DNA from: Dissulfurirhabdus thermomarina
GTDB lineage: Bacteria; Desulfobacterota; Dissulfuribacteria; Dissulfuribacterales; Dissulfurirhabdaceae
NCBI RefSeq assembly: GCF_012979235.1
Contig: NZ_JAATWC010000003.1
Coordinates: forward strand, 1 to 64,000
Direction: 5' to 3'
Length of the DNA stretch: 64,000 bases
Part shown: positions 1 through 8,344 of the stretch, one piece after another
Layout: the number at the start of each line of letters is the position of its first letter
Position numbering within the stretch: position 1 is the first letter of the stretch
Program-made: the position numbers and the translations under genes
The notes under the pieces: model-generated
Seen by the model: the letters and a program-made list of their open reading frames with translations, nothing else
What the model was told of the DNA's origin: nothing
Databases searched by the model: none

Positions 1-259
1 CCTTGGACGGGTCGGCGATGACCTTGGGATCCTTGTCACGCTGGATCACCTGGGCCCTCAGGGTGTTGAAGGGCGGCAGCAGCAGGAAGGTCTCGGCCCC
101 GGGGCAGGCGCAGTGCATGCCGAGGTCGTTGGTGGCCATCACCACGTAGGGGCCGGTGGGGGCGATACCGCCATTGGGATGATTATCATCCGCCAGGGCC
201 AGGGACGCGGTGGCGGCCACGCCCGCGAAGACCGCGATCGAGACAAAAAGACGTTTCAT
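1..259 (-). CDS. Secreted cytochrome paralogue, N-terminal part only
   Basis: The gene runs off the left edge; 86 codons are visible. It opens with a signal peptide (MKRLFVS, hydrophobic core, ALA cleavage region) almost the same as that of the cytochrome gene at 681-2864. A stretch with the motif NDLGMHCACPGAETF and then PPFNTLRAQV follows, matching residues 95-125 of that paralogue. It lacks the first haem module (DTTCKKCH) found there, so the domain follows the signal peptide directly. The ATG at 259-257 follows a good GAGGAGG ribosome site. No CXXCH is seen in the visible part, so haem binding is inferred from the paralogue. Function is probably periplasmic or extracellular electron transfer. 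Confidence 0.75.
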   Translation of the reverse strand, partial: MKRLFVSIAVFAGVAATASLALADDNHPNGGIAPTGPYVVMATNDLGMHCACPGAETFLLLPPFNTLRAQVIQRDKDPKVIADPSK

Positions 260-523
260 CCAAATACCTCCTCACTGTGATTTAATGTTGCCGAAATCCA
301 CTCCCAACACGAAACACAACGGATCTGGATCTTCCGGCGGCCGACCCCGCCGCGGCGTCTCACCCCCCTCCCGGTCCCGGCAGATGCATCCCGGGACAGA
401 ACATGATTGTCCAAAACGTGTGAGGTAAAAATATTTGCATTTTAAGTGCCATGGCGGGCGCCTCCAAAGGTCCAATAAAATCAGCATGGTCCCCGGCGCC
501 CCCCCCGGCCCGCCGCCGAAGTC
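260..523. other. Leader and promoter region of the first cytochrome gene
   Basis: This is the spacer upstream of the minus-strand gene that starts at 259. It is GC rich except for an AT-rich island near 425-485, which could carry the promoter. No convincing -35/-10 pair, riboswitch consensus or small gene was recognised. Confidence 0.4.
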
Positions 524-558
524 GGCCATTTCACCAACCCCAGGGTGGTGAAATGGCC
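524..558. repeat. Inverted repeat (hairpin), copy 1
   Basis: Two 13-base arms, GGCCATTTCACCA (524-536) and TGGTGAAATGGCC (546-558), are separated by 9 bases. A near-identical hairpin lies at 3106-3140, just downstream of yjbQ. No T-run follows, so it is not a classical intrinsic terminator. It may protect a 3' end or pause transcription. Confidence 0.75.
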
Positions 559-567
559 AATCTCGGC

Positions 568-613
568 CTACCCCGTCGTGCCCGGGACCGCGGCCGCCAC
601 CCGGCGCCGGCGG
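568..613 (-). pseudogene. Duplicated 3' fragment of yjbQ
   Basis: The bases read on the minus strand as the last codons of a YjbQ-type protein (RRRRVAAAVPGTTG, then TAG). They match the true yjbQ end at 3156-3200 (RRRRVAVTVLGTAG, then TAG) with few differences. The hairpin downstream is duplicated as well. The rest of yjbQ is absent: the terminator of the neighbouring cytochrome gene lies directly upstream. This looks like the edge of a tandem duplication, not an expressed gene. Confidence 0.6.
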
Positions 614-616
614 GAC

Positions 617-657
617 AAAAGAAAAAGGACCGCGGGCCCGGAAAGGGCTCGCGGTCC
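617..657 (-). terminator. Rho-independent terminator of the cytochrome gene
   Basis: On the minus strand a 13-bp stem with one mismatch (645-657 with 627-639) and a 5-base loop is followed by a T-run (626 down to 617, one interruption). It starts 24 bases after the stop codon at 681. Confidence 0.85.
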
Positions 658-680
658 GGGAGAGGCCGGGAAAGGCCCCG

Positions 681-2864
681 CTACTTCTTGTTGACCGAGT
701 GGGTGGTGCAGCCGTCCAGGCTGGAGCAGACCTCCACCGTGTCGGAGTAGTCCACATGGTCCACCTTGAGTTCCCACCGGTCCTTGTCGGCCTTGTAGGT
801 CATCTCGTAGGTGTGGCCCCGGTAGGTCGCGGTGAGACGCGCCTGGTCGTCCAGCAGATTCGTGGCCTTGAGGTCGAGCTTGTGCTTGTCGCCGTTCCAC
901 TCGGCCTTGGTGATGGTCACCTGGTCGGCACCACCGCCGTCACCGCCGCCGCCGGAACAGTCCGAACCCGTCAGGTACTGGCTCACCGCCGCGAACACCT
1001 CGTGGCTCACCTTCGAACCGTCGTGCCCCAGCCACTTCGCGTTGCTGCACGACACCTTGTCGCGGCGGTCACCGTGACAGCTCACACACGTGGTCCCCAG
1101 CTCCTTCGCCGCGTCCACCGTGCCGCCGCCACCGGAACAGTCCGAACCCGTCAGGTACTGGCTCACCGCCGCGAACACCTCGTGACTCACCTTCGAACCG
1201 TCGTGCCCCAGCCACTTCGTGTTGCTGCACGACACCTTGTCGCGGCGGTCACCGTGACAGCTCACACACGTGGTCCCCAGCTCCTTCGCCGCGTCCACCG
1301 TGCCGCCGCCACTGCCGCCGGCATAACCGGGTGTCCCCTGGTGCGGCGGCACGCCCCAGGAGTTGCTCTTCCCGGAGTGGCACACGTCGCACGTCCCGAT
1401 GGCCATGTCGCTGCCCTGGAGCGCGTTCGGCTGGGCGTTGTCCTTGGTGAGCGAAGAGGGATAGAGGGCGTGCGGCGCACCGTGGCAGGTGGAACACAGC
1501 ACGGAGTCCCCCTTGTGGCCCTTGCTGTTCAGGAAGTTCCCGCCGAAGACGTTCTGGAATCCGCGCCCCTCGCCGGTGTTGTAGTGGCACCCCTCGCACT
1601 TCGGCAGGGTGCTGGGCGACCAGGGGTCCTTGAGCTGACCCTCGGCCACGCGACGATTGAGGTCCCCGTGGCAGTCGGTGCACCAGAGGCCCTTGGCCTT
1701 GTGGTGGCCACGGAAGCAGTTGACACCATTTCCGGGATGGCAGTCATAGCAGTTGCTGGCGATGTCCGGGTCGTACGCCTGGACCGCCGGGCTCTCCGCA
1801 TGGAACTTGTGCACCACCTCGGAGAAGGTCTTGCTCGAGGTCGGGTAGCCGGGAATCCCCGGGGGCGAGGTCTCACCCATGGCCGGGTCCAGGTGGCACT
1901 GGGAACACCGGATCGGCCCGCCGACGCCGTCACCGTCCGGGTCGATCTTGGAGATGTCGATCCCGGAACCGTTCTGCTCGTGGAGCATGCCCATCACCTC
2001 GAAGGAGCCCCGGGGGGTACGGGGGCGGCCGTAGTCTTGGGCCACGTCGAGGTGGCAGTTACAGCAGCCGCCGAAGGCCACCGGGACGACCGTGGTGGTC
2101 CGGGCCAGGAGCTGGTCCGTCGCCCGGTCGTAGACCTTGATCTCGGCGGTGAGGTAGGGATTGCGCTTGGGGTTGGCGGGATCGAAGGGATCGATCTCCA
2201 CCCCGTTCGGGTCGAGGGCCGGGAAGGCCGGGATGCCGGTCACCTCCCACCAGCCGTCCTTGGCCTCCATCTCGCCGCTCAAGGTGGCCCCGGTGAGGCC
2301 CTGGATGCGCCCGTCACCCCTCACGAAGCTGAAACCCGGGAAGAGCTTCGGCCCGTAGGTGATCCAGTTCTGGAAGTAGGGGTCGTTCTTGAGGGACTGG
2401 TCGGTGTTCTCCACGAGGGCGTATTCCACCCGAATGTCCGCCGGGTTGGAGAGGATGCTGGGATTGTCGCCATTCCTCTCGAAGACCTGCGCCCTGAGGG
2501 TGTTGAAGGGCGGCAGCACCACGAAGGTCTCGGCCCCGGGGCAGGAACAGTGCATGCCGAGGTCGTTGGTGGCGATCACCACGACGTCGCGGTTGGCGCC
2601 CCCGGTCCCGGCGCTCCCGCCGGAACAGTCCGAGCCGAGCAGGTACTGGCTCACCGCCGCGAACACCTCGTGGCTCACCTTCGAACCGTCGTGGCCCAGC
2701 CACTTCGCGTTGCTGCACGAGACCTTGTCGCGGCGGTCACCGTGACACTTCTTGCACGTCGTGTCGAGTTCGTGGGCGGGGTCGATGCCCCCGCCCGCCA
2801 CGGCCAGGGACGCGGCGGCGGCCACGCCCATGAGGATCAGGAACGAGACGAAAAGACGTTTCAT
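681..2864 (-). CDS. Secreted multihaem c-type cytochrome with triplicated haem module
   Basis: A 727-residue exported protein with ten CXXCH haem sites (for example CKKCH at 37-41, CCNCH at about 267, then CSQCH, CYDCH, CTDCH, CEGCH, CSTCH, CDVCH and two CVSCH). Residues 1-24 form a signal peptide. One roughly 50-residue module, with motifs CHGDRRDKVSCSN, KWLGHDGSKVSHEVF and GSDCSG, occurs once after the signal peptide and twice in tandem at about 518-638. Between them lies a large domain with NDLGMHCSC and most haems. The last 80 residues lack haem and look beta-rich with two cysteines. The ATG at 2864 follows GAGGAGG; an upstream in-frame start at 2951 would bury the signal peptide. A role in periplasmic or extracellular electron transfer is inferred; partner and substrate are unknown. 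Confidence 0.85.
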   Translation of the reverse strand: MKRLFVSFLILMGVAAAASLAVAGGGIDPAHELDTTCKKCHGDRRDKVSCSNAKWLGHDGSKVSHEVFAAVSQYLLGSDCSGGSAGTGGANRDVVVIATNDLGMHCSCPGAETFVVLPPFNTLRAQVFERNGDNPSILSNPADIRVEYALVENTDQSLKNDPYFQNWITYGPKLFPGFSFVRGDGRIQGLTGATLSGEMEAKDGWWEVTGIPAFPALDPNGVEIDPFDPANPKRNPYLTAEIKVYDRATDQLLARTTTVVPVAFGGCCNCHLDVAQDYGRPRTPRGSFEVMGMLHEQNGSGIDISKIDPDGDGVGGPIRCSQCHLDPAMGETSPPGIPGYPTSSKTFSEVVHKFHAESPAVQAYDPDIASNCYDCHPGNGVNCFRGHHKAKGLWCTDCHGDLNRRVAEGQLKDPWSPSTLPKCEGCHYNTGEGRGFQNVFGGNFLNSKGHKGDSVLCSTCHGAPHALYPSSLTKDNAQPNALQGSDMAIGTCDVCHSGKSNSWGVPPHQGTPGYAGGSGGGTVDAAKELGTTCVSCHGDRRDKVSCSNTKWLGHDGSKVSHEVFAAVSQYLTGSDCSGGGGTVDAAKELGTTCVSCHGDRRDKVSCSNAKWLGHDGSKVSHEVFAAVSQYLTGSDCSGGGGDGGGADQVTITKAEWNGDKHKLDLKATNLLDDQARLTATYRGHTYEMTYKADKDRWELKVDHVDYSDTVEVCSSLDGCTTHSVNKK
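951..1310. repeat. Two tandem 180-bp repeats inside the cytochrome gene
   Basis: Units 951-1130 and 1131-1310 are nearly identical at base level. Each encodes one single-haem module plus a Gly-rich spacer. A third, more diverged copy of the module lies at about 2619-2790. Such similarity suggests a recent duplication or gene conversion. Confidence 0.9.
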
Positions 2865-3105
2865 GCAACCAAACCTCCTCTTTTCCTTTTTGGGGAGTTC
2901 ACCGGGTCTGCAAGGCCGGCGACCGCCGGCCCGGTACCGAACGTTCTGCACCTCCCTTCCGGCCCGGGCCTCCGGCGTGGCCCCGAGCCCCAGGTGTCGC
3001 CCAGAGGAAGGCTTTGCACCCGGTGTGCCGCAGAGGAGGAATAAATTTTTATTATTGATATTAAGATGTTATGATTTTTGGGGCCCGAGGCGGGCCCGCC
3101 CGATT
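2865..3105. other. Long leader of the main cytochrome gene
   Basis: About 240 bases separate the cytochrome start from the hairpin that follows yjbQ. The strongly AT-rich stretch at about 3041-3080 stands out in this GC-rich genome and is the likely promoter area, leaving a 5' leader of roughly 170 bases that is GC rich and could fold. No known riboswitch consensus could be matched with confidence. Confidence 0.4.
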
Positions 3106-3140
3106 GGCCATTTCGCAGGCCCCGGCATGGTGAAACGGCC
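3106..3140. repeat. Inverted repeat (hairpin), copy 2, downstream of yjbQ
   Basis: Arms GGCCATTTCGCA (3106-3117) and TGGTGAAACGGCC (3128-3140) pair with minor mismatches. It lies 15 bases after the yjbQ stop codon and matches the hairpin at 524-558. Confidence 0.7.
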
Positions 3141-3155
3141 GATCCCGGCCCGGCC

Positions 3156-3581
3156 CTACCCCGCCGTGCCCAGAACCGTGACCGCCACCCGGCGCCGGCG
3201 GGGGCGGACGTCGTGGTTCACCAACACCACCTGCTGCCAGGTGCCGAGCACCAGCCGCCCGTCCCGCACCGGGACCGAGAGGCTCGGCCCCACCAGTGCC
3301 GCCTGGACGTGGCTGTGCCCGTTGCCGTCGTGCCAGGCCGCCTCGTGGGCGTAGTCCGCCCCCGGCGGTGCCAGCCGTTCGAGCGCCCGGGCGAAGTCCG
3401 CCACCGCCCCCGGCTCGAACTCGATGGTGGTGACGGAGCCGGTGGACCCCACCGAGGTGACCAGGAGCACCCCCTGCCGGACCCCGCTCTCCGCCGCGCA
3501 CCGGGCGCATTCCCCGGTGATGTCCCGGATGTCGGGACCGGCGGCCGTTTCGACGTGAAAGGTGAAGGTCTCCAGGTGCAT
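3156..3581 (-). CDS. yjbQ: YjbQ family protein (UPF0047)
   Basis: A 141-residue protein matching the YjbQ/UPF0047 family in full length. The family signature is near the C-terminus: GNGHSHVQAALVGPSL, then LVLGTWQQVVLVNHD and a basic tail. Family members are small trimeric cytosolic proteins; weak thiamine phosphate synthase activity has been reported for some, but the physiological role is uncertain. The ATG at 3581 follows GGAGGTG. The gene stands alone, with the duplicated hairpin after its stop. Its last 14 codons are copied at 568-613. Confidence 0.9.
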   Translation of the reverse strand: MHLETFTFHVETAAGPDIRDITGECARCAAESGVRQGVLLVTSVGSTGSVTTIEFEPGAVADFARALERLAPPGADYAHEAAWHDGNGHSHVQAALVGPSLSVPVRDGRLVLGTWQQVVLVNHDVRPRRRRVAVTVLGTAG

Positions 3582-3856
3582 CGCTCACCACCTCCGCTGT
3601 TCCCCGCCCGCCGCCTCCGGCGGGCCCCGGGATTGTGCTCCGGGCCGGATCGGACGATAAATAGAGATGACGCCGCCGGGCCGGCGAGCCGACCCCGGAA
3701 TCGCTCCCGTCCGTGGCCGGCGGCCCCGTGCACGGCGCAACGGCCCGCACGCCGCGGCGGCATCGAGACTCCAGCGGACGGGGGCCCGGCGGGGGCGGGC
3801 CGCGACCCGCGGGCCTTCGGCCGGGCCCACCGCCGCCGTCACCACCAGGAGGCACC

Positions 3857-5317
3857 ATGCGCTTCGACAAATTCTACGCCAAGAAGGCAGGGGAACGTAA
3901 GGGGGAACCGGGAGGCCCGGGCCGCGCCCCGACCGGGCCGCTCGCCCCGATCCTCGGGATGGCCGCCGCCTTCACCGAGTGGGTCTGGCGGGAGCCCGAC
4001 ACCTCGGACCCCGCCTGGCACAAGCCCCTCCGGGGCGCGGCCCGGGTCCCCTTCATCGTGGCCCAGGAATTCCGGCGGGACGCCATCCTCTTGCGGGCCA
4101 GCGCCCTCACCTTCACCATGGTGCTCTCCCTGGTGCCGCTGCTGGCCCTGGGGACCGCCGTCTCGAAGGGTCTCGGCGCCGGGGACCAGCTCCGGACCCT
4201 GGCCTACCGGATGATCGACGAGATCGAGGCCGGCCGGCCCGCCGCGCCGGCGGCCGAACCGGGCAAGGCCCCGGCGGCCGCCCCCCGGCCCCCCGGCTAC
4301 ACCGCGCACCTGCGCCTCGCCGTGGACAAGCTCTTCTCCTACGTGGACCGCACCCGGTTCACCACCCTGGGCGTGGTGGGCGTGATCGGTCTCCTCCTCA
4401 CGGTGGTCTCCCTGCTCGGCAACATCGAGGCCTCCATGAACGCCATCTGGCAGGCCCGGAAGAGCCGACCCCTCAGCCGGAAGTTCACGGACTACCTCGC
4501 CCTCATGATCTGGTTCCCCGTGGCCGCCATGGTGGGACTCGCCACGGAGGCGGCCCTCCGAAGCCCGGCCTTCATGGCCCGGTTCCAGGCCGTGCTCCCG
4601 ATGCATCTCGTGACCCCGGTCTTCCTGGAGATATTCCCGCTCTTCCTGGTGGTGCTGGTCTTCACCATGTTCTACCGCTACCTCCCCAACACCACCGTGC
4701 GATGGGGCCCGGCCCTGGCCGGGGGGCTGGCCGGGGGCCTCCTGTGGCTCTGGGCCCAGTCCCTCTACGTGGCACTCCAGGTGGGGGTGACACGCTACAA
4801 CGCCATCTACGGCTCCTTCGCCACGGTCCCCCTCTTCCTCGGCTGGATCTACCTCGCGTGGGTGGTCTTCCTCCTGGGGGCCGAGACCGCCTTCGCCGTC
4901 CAGGTCTGGCGCCGGTACAAGCCCGGGGCCATGGAGCTTCGGCCCATCGCGCGGCTGGCCCTGGTGCTGGACGTACTGGTGGTGCTGCTCCGGAATTTCC
5001 GGACGCGGACGGTGACCCACCTCGATGACCTCTCCCGCCAGCTCTGGCAGACCGAGGCCCTCATCGGCACGGCCCTGGCGGACCTCCTCCGGGCCGGGCT
5101 GGTGGAACAGGTGGAAGGCCGCGGGGAACGCTTCGTCCCCACCGCCCCGGCCGACGAGATCTCCATGGAGGAGATCGTGGAACTCGTCCTGGGCTCCGAC
5201 TACGCCCTCGGGGAGACCCCCGGCGGCCGGACGGCGAAACTCGCCCTGGCCGGCGCCAAGGCGGCCACGCAGCGCACCGGCCTGGCGGGCCTCGCCGCCG
5301 GGCCGGAGACCGGCTGA
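3857..5317 (+). CDS. YihY/BrkB family inner-membrane protein with C-terminal winged helix
   Basis: A 486-residue integral membrane protein of the YihY/BrkB (formerly RNase BN) family. After a 55-residue cytosolic N-terminus come about six membrane segments, including ASALTFTMVLSLVPLLALG and TTLGVVGVIGLLLTVVSLL. A charged Ala/Pro-rich insert at about residues 125-145 breaks the first periplasmic loop. Residues 375-455 look like a winged-helix domain (HLDDLSRQLWQTEALIG then LLRAGLVEQVEGRG), as in many members of this family. The ATG at 3857 has an AGGAGG site 5 bases upstream; longer in-frame starts lack one. Substrate is unknown. A perfect palindrome, GCCTTCCGGAAGGC, lies at 5344-5357 after the stop. 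Confidence 0.85.
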   Translation: MRFDKFYAKKAGERKGEPGGPGRAPTGPLAPILGMAAAFTEWVWREPDTSDPAWHKPLRGAARVPFIVAQEFRRDAILLRASALTFTMVLSLVPLLALGTAVSKGLGAGDQLRTLAYRMIDEIEAGRPAAPAAEPGKAPAAAPRPPGYTAHLRLAVDKLFSYVDRTRFTTLGVVGVIGLLLTVVSLLGNIEASMNAIWQARKSRPLSRKFTDYLALMIWFPVAAMVGLATEAALRSPAFMARFQAVLPMHLVTPVFLEIFPLFLVVLVFTMFYRYLPNTTVRWGPALAGGLAGGLLWLWAQSLYVALQVGVTRYNAIYGSFATVPLFLGWIYLAWVVFLLGAETAFAVQVWRRYKPGAMELRPIARLALVLDVLVVLLRNFRTRTVTHLDDLSRQLWQTEALIGTALADLLRAGLVEQVEGRGERFVPTAPADEISMEEIVELVLGSDYALGETPGGRTAKLALAGAKAATQRTGLAGLAAGPETG

Positions 5318-5475
5318 ACCGCCGCCCGCCGCGCCACCGAGACGCCTTCCGGAAGGCACCCCCGCGGCACCCGCCGGGCCGACCTGGGGGAGTCAAGGTT
5401 TCCGGGACCGATGCCGAAAAAGAGAGCGGGCCGGCCCCCAGGCCCGAGACGCCCGGGCGGGAGCCGCCGCCGGGC

Positions 5476-5504
5476 TTGACGCCCGGGATGTAAACCTTTA
5501 AATG
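5476..5504 (+). promoter_or_regulatory. Candidate sigma-70 promoter of the RCC1-repeat gene
   Basis: TTGACG (5476-5481) and TAAATG (5499-5504) are separated by 17 bases and lie 50 bases before the start codon. The spacer overlaps the right arm of a 7-bp inverted repeat (AAGGTTT at 5395-5401, AAACCTT at 5492-5498) that encloses about 90 bases of GC-rich sequence. Confidence 0.5.
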
Positions 5505-5554
5505 AGCCTCTGGTATCTCATGCAGCAGCCTTGGTCCCGGAAAGAAGGCGCAAG

Positions 5555-8344
5555 ATGAAAAAATCTCCGATCCGGCCCCTCTCCCTCCTTTTCCTCTCCT
5601 TTCTCTGCCTTTCCGCCTCTTCCTTCGCCGCCGGCCCGCCCGACCTCAAGCATGGGGCCGGCCACATCATCGCCGCAGGGGGCGGCCATTCCTTCGCCAT
5701 CCGCCAGGACGGCTCCCTCTGGGCCTGGGGAGAGAACCGGTTCGGGCAACTCGGCGACGGCACCAAGACCGACCGGCCGGCCCCCGTCAAGGTCCTGGAC
5801 AAGGTGGCCGCCGTGGCGGCGGGCCCCCGGCACACCCTGGCCATCCGCCAGGACGGCTCCCTCTGGGCCTGGGGAGAGAACCGGTTCGGGCAGCTCGGCG
5901 ACGGCACCAAGACCGACCGGCCGGCCCCCGTCAAGGTCTTGGACAAGGTGGCCGCCGTGGCGGCGGGTGAACGCCATTCCCTGGCCGTCACCCGGGACGG
6001 GAAGCTCTACGCCTGGGGCGCCAACGACTACGGGCAGCTCGGCGACGGCAGCTTCACCTCCCGGCTCCGCCCGGTGGAGGTCATGACCCGGGTCCGGGCC
6101 GTGGCCGCCGGGCCGGACCATTCCTTCGCCATCAAGAAGGACGACACCCTCTGGGCCTGGGGCAAGAACTACGACGGGCAGCTCGGCGACGGCTCCCGCT
6201 CCAAGAAGAACAAGCCCGTTCGGGTCCTCCTCCGCGTGGCCGCCGTGGCCACCGGCCAGTACCACACCCTGGCTCTCAAGACCGACGGCTCCGTCTGGGC
6301 GTGGGGACTCGGCAACTACGGGCAGGTCGGGGACGGCACCGACGAGCGCCGCCTCCAGCCCGTCAAGGTCCTGGACGGGGCCGTCTGGATCGCCGCCGGC
6401 GACTACCACTCCCTGGCGGTCCGGAAGGACGGCTCTCTCTGGGCCTGGGGCTGGAACCGATTCGGGCAAGTGGGGACCGGTGCCGCCAAGGTGCTCAAGC
6501 CCGCCCGCGTGGCTACCGGCGTGGTGGCCGCCACCGGTGGAGCGGGCCACACCGTGGCCCTCCTCAAGGACGGGACGGTGGCGGCCTGGGGGCTCAACGA
6601 GGCGGGCCAGCTCGGCACGGGGGGCGGCGCCGGCGGGCCGAAGCCGCGGCCCGTGCTGAGCTACTCCAACGTGGCCGACCTCTCGGTGAGCCTCGAAGAC
6701 CGCCTGACCCTCAAGGAGGACACCAGCGCCACGAAGTCCTTCAGCGCCAAGACCTCCACTGGGAAGCCCGTGTCCCCCTCCGTGGCCTCGCCGCCCGCCC
6801 ACGGGAAACTCGTGCTCACGGCGACCACCTTCACCTACGTACCCGCCAAGGACTTCAGCGGCACGGACGCCTTCGCCCTGAACTTCAAGGATCCCAAGGG
6901 CCGGATGGTCCAACGGCGGGTCTCCGTCACCGTGGTCCCGGTGGACGACCCGCCGGTGATCGCCCCCGTCCGGGTGGCCGCCGCCTTGAAGCCGGGCGAG
7001 GTCAAGCGCTACCCCCTCAAGGCCACCGACGTGGACTCGAGGGACATCTCCTTCGTCTTCACCGACCGGAGCGGCCGGGAGACCACTCCCGCCGTCAAGG
7101 GCCTCGGGCTCTCCATCGCCGGCGGCCAACTCGTCCTCCAGGCGCCGGCCAAGGCCGCCGGCAAGGTCACCCTCGGTGACCTCCAGGTCCGGGCCAAGGC
7201 CGGCGGCCAGGTCTCGGCCAACTTCGTGGCCCTGCCCGCCGCCGTCACCGTGTCCGAGGAGCAGCCGCCCCCGCCGGCCGCGCCCTCCGCCCTCCAGGTG
7301 GTGGCCGTCGGGCTCCACCATTCTCTCCTCGTCAAGAAGGACGGCTCCCTCTGGGCCTGGGGCCGAAACGACTACGGCCAACTCGGCGACGGCACCACCA
7401 CCAACCGGACCCGGCCCGTCCGGGTCATGACCGGCGTGGCGGGCGTGGCGGCCGGGGCCTACCATTCCTTCGCCGTCAAGAAGGACGGCTCCCTCTGGGC
7501 CTGGGGCCGAAACGACGCCAGCCAGCTCGGCGACGGCACCACCGCCGGCCGTACCCGGCCCGTCCGGGTCATGACCGGCGTGGTGGACGTGGCGGCCGGG
7601 GCCGAGTATTCCTTCGCCGTCAAGAAGGACGGCTCCCTCTGGGCCTGGGGCGGCAACAGCCTCGGCCAGCTCGGCGACGGCTCCCGGAAGGACCGCGCCC
7701 GCCCCGTCCAGATCCTGGCCGGCATCAGCCGGGTGGACACCCGGTCCTACTATTACTTCGGGACGGAGAAGGCCCGGAGCTTCGCGGTCAAGGCGGACGG
7801 CTGGCTCCTCGGGTGGGGTGACAACGACTACGGCCAGCTCGGCGACGGCTCCCGGGCGGGGAGACCCACCCCGCGCCGGATCACCCAGGGCGTGGTGGAC
7901 GTCGCCACGGGCAACTACCACACCCTCGCCCTCACCCGCGACCGCGTGGTGCTGGCCTGGGGCCGGAACAACTTCGGCCAGTTCGGCAACGGCTCCACCG
8001 CCGACAAGCCCTGGCCCGCCAAGGCCATCTACAACGTGGTGGCCATCGCCGCGGGCGACGAACATTCCTTCGCCATCCGGGACGACGGGACCCTCTGGGC
8101 CTGGGGACACAACAACAACGCCCAGTTGGGCTTCGGCGACACCAAGGACCGACACTCCCCCAAGAAACTCATGGAGGGCGTGGCCGCCGTGGCCACCGCC
8201 CCCGGCTGGGGACACACCCTGGTGGTGAAACGGGACGGCACCGTCTGGGCCTGGGGCCGGAACAACTACGGCCAGGTCGGCAACGGCTCCACCGCCGACG
8301 TCCTCCGGCCGGTGCAGGTCCTCTCCGGGGCCGCCGTCCGCTAG
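5555..8344 (+). CDS. Exported protein with two seven-blade RCC1 propellers
   Basis: A 929-residue protein with a signal peptide (residues 1-26, SLLFLSFLCLSASSFAA). Seven RCC1-type repeats, each about 48 residues with the core SLWAWGxNxxGQLGDG, cover about 32-370. A non-repeat region of roughly 220 residues follows, containing an Ig/cadherin-like stretch (FTYVPAKDFSGTDAFALNF). Seven more RCC1 repeats cover about 590-929. Repeats 1 and 2 are nearly identical in DNA. RCC1 propellers are protein-binding scaffolds; here the export signal makes a surface or periplasmic binding role likely, but the ligand is unknown. The ATG at 5555 has AAGAAGG upstream; a TTG at 5531 is less likely. The stop overlaps that of tsaC by 4 bases. 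Confidence 0.85.
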   Translation: MKKSPIRPLSLLFLSFLCLSASSFAAGPPDLKHGAGHIIAAGGGHSFAIRQDGSLWAWGENRFGQLGDGTKTDRPAPVKVLDKVAAVAAGPRHTLAIRQDGSLWAWGENRFGQLGDGTKTDRPAPVKVLDKVAAVAAGERHSLAVTRDGKLYAWGANDYGQLGDGSFTSRLRPVEVMTRVRAVAAGPDHSFAIKKDDTLWAWGKNYDGQLGDGSRSKKNKPVRVLLRVAAVATGQYHTLALKTDGSVWAWGLGNYGQVGDGTDERRLQPVKVLDGAVWIAAGDYHSLAVRKDGSLWAWGWNRFGQVGTGAAKVLKPARVATGVVAATGGAGHTVALLKDGTVAAWGLNEAGQLGTGGGAGGPKPRPVLSYSNVADLSVSLEDRLTLKEDTSATKSFSAKTSTGKPVSPSVASPPAHGKLVLTATTFTYVPAKDFSGTDAFALNFKDPKGRMVQRRVSVTVVPVDDPPVIAPVRVAAALKPGEVKRYPLKATDVDSRDISFVFTDRSGRETTPAVKGLGLSIAGGQLVLQAPAKAAGKVTLGDLQVRAKAGGQVSANFVALPAAVTVSEEQPPPPAAPSALQVVAVGLHHSLLVKKDGSLWAWGRNDYGQLGDGTTTNRTRPVRVMTGVAGVAAGAYHSFAVKKDGSLWAWGRNDASQLGDGTTAGRTRPVRVMTGVVDVAAGAEYSFAVKKDGSLWAWGGNSLGQLGDGSRKDRARPVQILAGISRVDTRSYYYFGTEKARSFAVKADGWLLGWGDNDYGQLGDGSRAGRPTPRRITQGVVDVATGNYHTLALTRDRVVLAWGRNNFGQFGNGSTADKPWPAKAIYNVVAIAAGDEHSFAIRDDGTLWAWGHNNNAQLGFGDTKDRHSPKKLMEGVAAVATAPGWGHTLVVKRDGTVWAWGRNNYGQVGNGSTADVLRPVQVLSGAAVR
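5695..5967. repeat. Tandem duplicate of one RCC1 blade
   Basis: Bases 5695-5823 and 5839-5967 are the same apart from two substitutions, with a period of 144 bases (48 codons). Other blades in the gene are much more diverged, so this pair is a recent duplication. Confidence 0.85.

Noticed and set aside
951-1310. CRISPR-like array
   Set aside because: The repeats are 180 bp, coding, in frame and lack unique spacers.
2880-3040. Possible cyclic-dinucleotide (GEMM) riboswitch in the cytochrome leader
   Set aside because: A GTGCAAAGCC stretch looks similar to part of the motif, but the paired GCAAACC or GCTAAACC element and the GNRA loop are missing.
699-3044. Long open frame antisense to the cytochrome gene (781 codons)
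   Set aside because: It arises from the high GC content and NNC codons of the real gene on the minus strand, is rich in Val, Arg and Gly and shows no family motif.
5390-5430. Possible GEMM-type 3' end (GATGCCGAAA) before the RCC1 gene
   Set aside because: Only a short similarity; the conserved 5' half of the riboswitch is not present upstream.
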